Source of the DNA: Streptomyces sp. NBC_00461
Lineage (GTDB): Bacteria > Actinomycetota > Actinomycetes > Streptomycetales > Streptomycetaceae
Length of the DNA stretch: 64,000 bases
Assembly: GCF_036013935.1 (NCBI RefSeq)
Contig: NZ_CP107902.1
Location: forward strand, 3,443,001 to 3,507,000
Direction of reading: 5' to 3'
The notes under the pieces are model-generated. The model saw only the letters and a program-made list of their open reading frames with translations. It ran no database searches and was not told the origin of the DNA. Shown in pieces: positions 59,293-64,000 of this stretch (positions within the stretch are counted from its first letter, which is position 1; each line of letters begins with the position of its first letter). Position numbers and translations under genes: made by a program.

Positions 59293-60111
59293 TCAGCGCA
59301 GGGCCGCGGCGAACTCTGCGCGGTGCGCGGCGGTGTGGTCGTGTTCGCGCCTGGACCAGGCGATACGAGCGAGGATCTCGTCCTCGCCCGTACCGCGCGG
59401 TCCCGGTCGGCCGAGGTATCCGTGCCACCAGCGGGCGTTGCATGCCTGACGGTCCATCATCGCGTCGATCAGGTCCGGGCGCCGGTGCGGAGCCAGACCG
59501 TAGGCGTCGGCCAGCAGCCGGACCTGGGCTGCTTGGGCGGTGACGGGGCCTCTGTCGGGCCGGGACGAGACGCACCACGTCCAGGCCATGTAGCCGAGGT
59601 CTTCGAGCGGGTCACCGGGTGCCGCGGTGTCGAAGTCGATGAATGCGACGGGCAGGTCGTCGCGGAAGACGACGTTGTTGGGGCCGGGGTCGTGGTGGCA
59701 CACGACAAGGTCCGTGCCGGTGAGGTCGCTGGTGTCAGTGAGATCGCTGGTGCGAGTGAGGTTGTCACTGGTGCGCGTGAGGTTGTTACTGGTGCGCGTG
59801 AGGTCGCTGGTGCGGGTGGCCTCGTGCAACCCCCGCAGCAGCGCGCCGGCCGCCCCGACCTGCCCATCCGACCAGCGCCGGAACGTGGGCGGCACCCATC
59901 CGGAAATGTACGTGAGGATGTCCCGCCCCTTCTCGTCGGTGCCGAGGTAGCGGGGTGCGCCCTCGAACCCGTACCGCTCAAGATGGGTGAGAAGGGCGCC
60001 CACGAAGGTGGAGGACGCCGTCGAGGGCCGGCGCACGGTGTCCCCGACCCGCACGACTCCCTCTGTGACGCGTCCCCCTGCCAGGGGCATCTCTTCGTCG
60101 TCACGGGACAC
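59293..60111 (-). CDS. APH/choline kinase-type phosphotransferase with an inserted repeat
   Basis: The GTG at 60111 gives 272 residues; ATG 60090 would remove seven. The phosphotransferase core is recognisable: catalytic loop VVCHHDPGPNNVVF (about 137-149, Asp 141 and Asn), then the metal-binding AFIDFDTAAPGDP (Asp 159 and 161). Between the hinge helix LLRGLHEAT and the catalytic loop lies a 35-residue insertion of repeating TRTSDL/TRTSDNL units (99-133), encoded by an 18/21-bp minisatellite. Enzymes of this group phosphorylate aminoglycosides, homoserine or similar alcohols; substrate unknown. Confidence 0.82.
   Translation of the reverse strand: MSRDDEEMPLAGGRVTEGVVRVGDTVRRPSTASSTFVGALLTHLERYGFEGAPRYLGTDEKGRDILTYISGWVPPTFRRWSDGQVGAAGALLRGLHEATRTSDLTRTSNNLTRTSDNLTRTSDLTDTSDLTGTDLVVCHHDPGPNNVVFRDDLPVAFIDFDTAAPGDPLEDLGYMAWTWCVSSRPDRGPVTAQAAQVRLLADAYGLAPHRRPDLIDAMMDRQACNARWWHGYLGRPGPRGTGEDEILARIAWSRREHDHTAAHRAEFAAALR
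59716..59822 (-). repeat. Coding minisatellite in the phosphotransferase gene
   Basis: About five units of 18 or 21 bases ending in GGTCGCTGGTGCG or GGTTGTTACTGGTGCG on the plus strand, encoding T-R-T-S-D-(N)-L-. The reading frame is kept because units are multiples of three. Confidence 0.8.
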
Positions 60112-60176
60112 CGCTCCCCCGGATCCTCGTCGCCGCAGTCATCGCGGTGGACAGCGCGACGGACATCGCCGCAGGC

Positions 60177-61613
60177 TCACTGCTGCGTCGGCGTCTCCTT
60201 CTTTCCTACGAGCACCAGTGCCGCGCCTCCGATCACGACCAGCGCGATGGCAACGCCCACGATCAGCGGGGTCGCGCTGGAGCCGCCGGTCGCGGCGAGG
60301 TTGGTGTCGTCCGCCGTGCCGCCCACCGTCGCGGGGCTCGGCTCACTGAGGATCTGGGTCGCGTCGCCGCCGGCGCTGCCCTGTGTCCTGCAGTCGAGGA
60401 TGCCGGTGAACCGCTTCTCGAGTGCGCCCGGCGCCTTGATCGTGAAGTCGTACGCCTGGTCTTCCTGCAGCGGGATCGTCACCGTGCGGGACTGGCCCGC
60501 GGGGATGCTGTACTCGGTCCCCATCAGCTCGAAGGTGAACGCCTCGTCGCCCTGGTTGGCAGCGGCGATGTCCACGCCGCCCTTGGCGCAGTTCTTCGCC
60601 GCGGACAGTGCTGGTATCGGCCCCTTCTCGGCCCAGGTCGCGCCGGCCTGCGCCGAGACCGTCGACTCGCTGGACCCCGCCAGGATCTGCGTCTGGCTGC
60701 GAGTCTCGGAGGCGAAGGCCCGGCCCACCGGGACGGTGGTCGAGGCCTGCACGGTGATCTCGGCCGACCCTCCCGCACTGCTCGACGCCACGGCGGTGCC
60801 GTCGGCGGCGTCCTCGGGAACGTCGAAGAAGATCTGGCTGCCGTTCACCGCGGATGTGAGCGGCTTGCCGTCCTTGCCGACGATCCGCACCCCACTGGTC
60901 GCCGCGTCCGCCGGCGGCGTGACGGCCACGCCCGCCGCGTTGGTGTGCACGGTCACCGGGCCGAGCAGCTCGCCGGGACGGCCGGAGACCGCGGGCGGGT
61001 CGAGCGTCAGCGACGCCTGCGGTTCCACCAGGTCGACGGCGCTCTTCTGGAGATAGTCCGCGAGCTTCTCGGCCTGCGGGTCGACGGCGTCGACGGCAGC
61101 CGCGTCCGAGTAGCGCCAGATGGCCACCTGGGTGCCGGCCGCCGCGTCCTGTTCGGTCAGGCCCCGGACACCGGCCTTCGCTGCGAGCGCAGCGAGGTCG
61201 TTGACCTGCGGGTAGGAGTTCTGCAGGATCCAACGGATCTTGCCGGCGTCCTTGTTCGCACCCAGCGAGGTCCCGCTCCAGGCGGTCTCCTGGTACTTGG
61301 CGTCCCGCTGTGTGGGGTGGTGGATGTCGACGCAGTACGTCTGCAGGGTGCCGCCGCCGTCGACGGACATCTCGAACAGGCCTGCCGAGACCTGCTGGTC
61401 GCCGGTGTCCTCGTGGATCACGGCGGCGCCGTAGGTCTTGAGGCCGCCTATGGTGGCGGTCGCCCCGCCCTGGCTCTGAGTCGTCTCCTCTGCGGTGGCC
61501 GCACCAGCTCCGGCGAGCACGCCCATCGCCACGAGACCGGACACCAACGTCGCAGCGGCGAGGCGGGCGGCGCCTCGCTTGCGTACGGACAGCGCGGAGA
61601 AAGAAGAAAACAC
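60177..61613 (-). CDS. Thioester-domain (TED) surface protein with sortase signal
   Basis: The GTG at 61613, with AAGGGA upstream, gives 478 residues. Signal peptide (about 1-41, ending GAGAATA). The thioester domain (about 55-200) shows the Cys and Gln that form an internal bond: LQTYCVDIHHP (Cys 94) and GTQVAIWRYS (Gln 162). Immunoglobulin-like segments follow, then the sortase motif LAATG (439-443), a membrane helix and KKETPTQQ tail. TED proteins bind host or surface amines covalently in Gram-positive bacteria; in Streptomyces a role in aerial surface or hyphal adhesion is inference. It should be anchored by a class E sortase. Confidence 0.9.
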   Translation of the reverse strand: MFSSFSALSVRKRGAARLAAATLVSGLVAMGVLAGAGAATAEETTQSQGGATATIGGLKTYGAAVIHEDTGDQQVSAGLFEMSVDGGGTLQTYCVDIHHPTQRDAKYQETAWSGTSLGANKDAGKIRWILQNSYPQVNDLAALAAKAGVRGLTEQDAAAGTQVAIWRYSDAAAVDAVDPQAEKLADYLQKSAVDLVEPQASLTLDPPAVSGRPGELLGPVTVHTNAAGVAVTPPADAATSGVRIVGKDGKPLTSAVNGSQIFFDVPEDAADGTAVASSSAGGSAEITVQASTTVPVGRAFASETRSQTQILAGSSESTVSAQAGATWAEKGPIPALSAAKNCAKGGVDIAAANQGDEAFTFELMGTEYSIPAGQSRTVTIPLQEDQAYDFTIKAPGALEKRFTGILDCRTQGSAGGDATQILSEPSPATVGGTADDTNLAATGGSSATPLIVGVAIALVVIGGAALVLVGKKETPTQQ

Positions 61614-61914
61614 CAAATTCCCTTCGAGCAGGACCCATTGATGTGGGGGTGTGGTCCCACCAGCAGAATCAGAAGCCCCGAGAGCTATGCCCGGCATCCT
61701 AAGGACGCTGCGCACCCACGCTTGCCGGTCATACTGTCGGACAAGCGATCCGACTCGGAATCGTTATCGCCGAGACGGCCTGTGAGCAGGGCCTATCGAC
61801 AAATCCACCGGGTCGCGCGGAACGCATTCACCGATAAGCCGCAGTACGGTCAGCTCGGGACACCCTCTGACATCCGAGATCCGAGATCCGAGATCTGACG
61901 TCCGACATGTGACA
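61614..61914. other. Gap between the TED gene and ssbB
   Basis: No gene. It contains the promoter region of the TED gene (minus strand). Three exact 7-bp tandem CCGAGAT repeats (61874-61894) lie just beyond the 3' end of ssbB. Confidence 0.5.
61874..61894. repeat. Three tandem CCGAGAT units
   Basis: CCGAGAT at 61874, 61881 and 61888, immediately downstream of the ssbB stop on the minus strand. Confidence 0.6.
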
Positions 61915-62433
61915 TCACGTCACCGCAGCGGGTACCGCCTCGGGTTGGGCCGGTACGGACCCGGAGTCCCCCGGCTGCGTCTCCCAGTTGGGCTCGGGCC
62001 GATGCGGTGCCGAGGCTGTCGTACCCGTCCCCGTCCCCATCCCTGCGCCCATCCCCATCCCCGTCCCTGTTTCCGGCCTGCCAGTGCGCCGGAAGGCCGA
62101 CGTCCCCCGCGACAGGTCGTGGCCGATCGACACCGCGTCGAGATCCGCCGAGGTCCGGTTCTGCCCCTCGCGCGTCTCCGAACGGACCTTGAGCCTGCCC
62201 TGCACGATGACGGGGTCGCCCACATTGAGCGACGACGACACGTTCAGGGCCAGCTGGCGGTTCGCCCACACCGTGAAGAAGCTGGTGTGACCGTCGGTCC
62301 ACTCGTTCTTCTCCCGGTCCAGATAGCGCGCGGTCACCGCCAGCCGGAACCGCGCCGAAGGTCCCGACGCCAGCTCCCGGAACACCGGCTGCGTCGCCAC
62401 GTTCCCCACGGCACAGATGGTCGTCTCGTTCAT
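61915..62433 (-). CDS. ssbB: Single-stranded DNA-binding protein, second paralogue (SsbB)
   Basis: The ATG at 62433 behind GGAGGGG gives 172 residues. The OB-fold is clear: ICAVGNVATQPVFREL, FRLAVTARYLDREKNEW, SFFTVWANRQLALNVSSSL and VIVQGRLKVRSE. The C-terminal tail (about 125-172) has a Gly/Met/Thr-rich run (GTGMGMGAGMGTGTGT) and lacks the acidic DDDIPF-type tip of housekeeping SSB, so it should not recruit repair enzymes the usual way. In Streptomyces SsbB acts in chromosome segregation during sporulation. Position before a GTPase gene resembles S. coelicolor. Confidence 0.88.
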   Translation of the reverse strand: MNETTICAVGNVATQPVFRELASGPSARFRLAVTARYLDREKNEWTDGHTSFFTVWANRQLALNVSSSLNVGDPVIVQGRLKVRSETREGQNRTSADLDAVSIGHDLSRGTSAFRRTGRPETGTGMGMGAGMGTGTGTTASAPHRPEPNWETQPGDSGSVPAQPEAVPAAVT

Positions 62434-62756
62434 CACGAACCCCTCCCTCGCCCGGCCGCCGAGGCCGGACGGACATGCCGACGGGCCCGTCCCGTACGGC
62501 TGCGTCTGCCGCCGCGACCGCGCCCCTCGCGATCGCCGCACAACCAGACTGCCTCCGCCGGGCTGAGCCCGCTGAGCCCTGTGGACCGCCCCCCACCTGT
62601 GGAAAACTCCGTCACCCGGACGAGTGGCGCCAGGACGCCCCTGACGAGTGATGACCCACCGATGGCCCCGCCGTCACGCTCAGAGAGACACCGTCCCCCT
62701 CCGGGAACCATCGCCCCATTCGGGCCGTCGGGCACCCTCCCCCACAGGCCCCCGAG
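62434..62756. other. Gap between ssbB and the GTPase
   Basis: No supported gene: one open minus-strand frame (62433-62735) has no ribosome binding site and a low-complexity Arg-rich product. The segment likely holds the ssbB promoter. Confidence 0.45.
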
Positions 62757-64000
62757 TCACCGGGCCACGGCCCCCGCTCCCGTAACCCGCCCGTACTGCT
62801 CCCGAACCTCCCGGTACCGCAGCAGCTCCGCCGCCACTGGATCCAGCACCCGGGCCCTCCCGCACCCGGCGGCCGCCTCCCGCAATCGCCGCTCCGCATC
62901 GGTGCCGTAGCGCCGGGCCGGCCCGCGTGCGGCCATCCGGCAGCTCCACTCGACGAGCGGGCCGCCGACGATGCCGGTCAGCATCAGCAGCACCGGCACC
63001 CCCAGGTTCGGCACCATGAACCCGATGATCTGCCCCAACAGCCACAGCCCTCCGACGATTTGAAGGAGCGTCATGGCGGCCTGGGCCAGCACGGCCACGG
63101 GCCACCAGCCCGGTCGCGGTGGCCGGCCCGGCGGCAGACCCGCCCGTGCCGCCAGGTCGTCGAGCGCCTCCGGCAGCCCCTGGGAGCCACGTGCGGCCGC
63201 CTCGCGCACCGCCTGCGCCCACGGCGCGGGCAGCCCGGTGGAGGCCCGGTCGGCCAGCGTCCGTACCGCCTGCTCGACGCGCTGGCGCGCCGTGGCCTCC
63301 TCGTCCGCCTGGGAGCGCAACGGCAGCCGTCCCGTCGCCGGTTCGTACCGGTCCTGGTACCACCGCCACAGCCGCAGCCATGGGGTCCCGCACGCGCGGT
63401 TGGCGTTGCGCAGCCACGCGCGTTCGGCCGCCTCCCCCGCGGCGGAGGCCCCCACCGCGTCCGCGAGCCGGGCGGCGAACTCGTCGCGCGCCTCCTCGCT
63501 CAGACCGGTCCGCCGCCGCGTGGCGTACACGGGCCTGAGCCCCGCCGCCGCGCTGTCCAGATCGGCCGAGATCCGTCGCGCGGGAGCCCCGCGCTCCGCC
63601 ACGAACTGGCCGAGTGCCTCGCGCAGTTCACCGACGCCGTCGCCGGTGAGCGCGGACAGTGCGAGCACGGTGGCACCGGGTTCGCCGTACTCGCCCAGGG
63701 CGATCCCGTCCTCGTCGAGCAGCCGCCGAAGGTCGTCGAGGACCTGGTGGGTGGCCTCGCCGGGCAGCCGGTCGATCTGGTTCAGCACGACGAACATGAC
63801 TTCCGCGTGCCCCGCCATGGGCCGCAGATAGCGCTCGTGGAGCATGGCATCCGCGTACTTCTCGGGATCGACGACCCAGATGACGGCGTCGACGAGGGCC
63901 AGGACGCGGTCCACCTGCTCGCGGTGCTGTACGGCCGCCGAGTCGTGGTCGGGCAGGTCGACCAGGACGAGCCCGCGCAACTGGGCCTCGGCCTCCGGGT
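62757..64000 (-). CDS. Large GTPase (dynamin/YfjP-like), 5' end outside window
   Basis: 414 codons are visible, open to the right edge. G3 VLVDLPDHDSAAV, G4 VVLNQIDRLP and G5 LALSALTGDG are present; G1 (P-loop) lies beyond base 64000. After a helical region (about 160-290 of the visible part) come two membrane helices (WWPVAVLAQAAMTLLQIVGGLWLLG and IGFMVPNLGVPVLLMLTGIVG) and a basic C-terminus. Such membrane-anchored GTPases occur in pairs in Streptomyces near ssbB and are similar to bacterial dynamin-like proteins in outline. Role not established. Confidence 0.85.
   Translation of the reverse strand, partial: PEAEAQLRGLVLVDLPDHDSAAVQHREQVDRVLALVDAVIWVVDPEKYADAMLHERYLRPMAGHAEVMFVVLNQIDRLPGEATHQVLDDLRRLLDEDGIALGEYGEPGATVLALSALTGDGVGELREALGQFVAERGAPARRISADLDSAAAGLRPVYATRRRTGLSEEARDEFAARLADAVGASAAGEAAERAWLRNANRACGTPWLRLWRWYQDRYEPATGRLPLRSQADEEATARQRVEQAVRTLADRASTGLPAPWAQAVREAAARGSQGLPEALDDLAARAGLPPGRPPRPGWWPVAVLAQAAMTLLQIVGGLWLLGQIIGFMVPNLGVPVLLMLTGIVGGPLVEWSCRMAARGPARRYGTDAERRLREAAAGCGRARVLDPVAAELLRYREVREQYGRVTGAGAVAR

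Noticed and set aside
62433..62735. A 100-residue ORF directly upstream of ssbB
   Set aside because: Low-complexity Arg/Gly product, no ribosome site, and it ends on the ssbB start; ssbB has its own strong site.

Overview
The window is about 64 kb of high-GC (roughly 70 percent) actinobacterial DNA. Codon use, GTG/TTG starts, short overlapping operons and gene content (csn-type chitosan-oligosaccharide operon, PknG cluster, second ssb, sortase-anchored thioester protein) point to a Streptomyces chromosome. From memory the gene order resembles the malQ - csnR-K - ssbB region of S. coelicolor; this was not checked against a database.

Left arm (1-18,270). Three transcription factor modules come first, each with a probable leaderless regulator: a MarR gene divergent from an EamA exporter whose promoter lies inside a perfect 36-bp palindrome, a TetR gene divergent from a FAD monooxygenase with two matching operators, and a PadR gene heading an ABC exporter operon. 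Among them lie malQ with a small coupled upstream ORF, an HNH nuclease and an MscS channel. The csnR-E-F-G-H-K operon follows (ROK regulator, lipoprotein, two permeases, GH4 enzyme, sugar kinase) with a clear promoter and csn-type operator.

Signalling block (18,333-29,059). Seven co-directional genes form an expanded GlnX-GlnH-PknG system: a membrane receptor, a solute-binding protein, a coiled-coil protein, PknG kinase, a PP2C phosphatase, a VWA protein and an FHA protein. Kinase, phosphatase and FHA protein all carry paired zinc-knuckle cysteines.

Middle (29,157-40,746). A PCMT-like methyltransferase, a truncated haemoglobin, a three-gene MacB/FtsX-type exporter with an 18-bp tandem repeat between the permeases, and a minus-strand ettA - thioesterase - hypothetical operon.

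Integrated element (about 40.79-58.05 kb). A 17.2-kb actinomycete integrative and conjugative element (AICE) is bounded by 80-bp imperfect direct repeats that are not a tRNA. It has integrase and excisionase genes at the right end, a primase-polymerase plus ATPase replication module, an orphan cytosine methyltransferase, an FtsK-like TraB with a candidate clt locus of 8-bp repeats, a ladder of small overlapping transfer/spread genes, a GntR (Kor-like) repressor with paired operators, and cargo: Ku, a zeta-like P-loop kinase and an AT-rich AlbA/Schlafen-domain protein.

Right arm (58,285-64,000). The chromosome resumes with a VOC protein, a Ser/Gly-repeat membrane protein, an APH-type phosphotransferase carrying a coding minisatellite, a thioester-domain LAXTG surface protein, SsbB and a partial GTPase running off the edge. 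No rRNA, tRNA or CRISPR was found.
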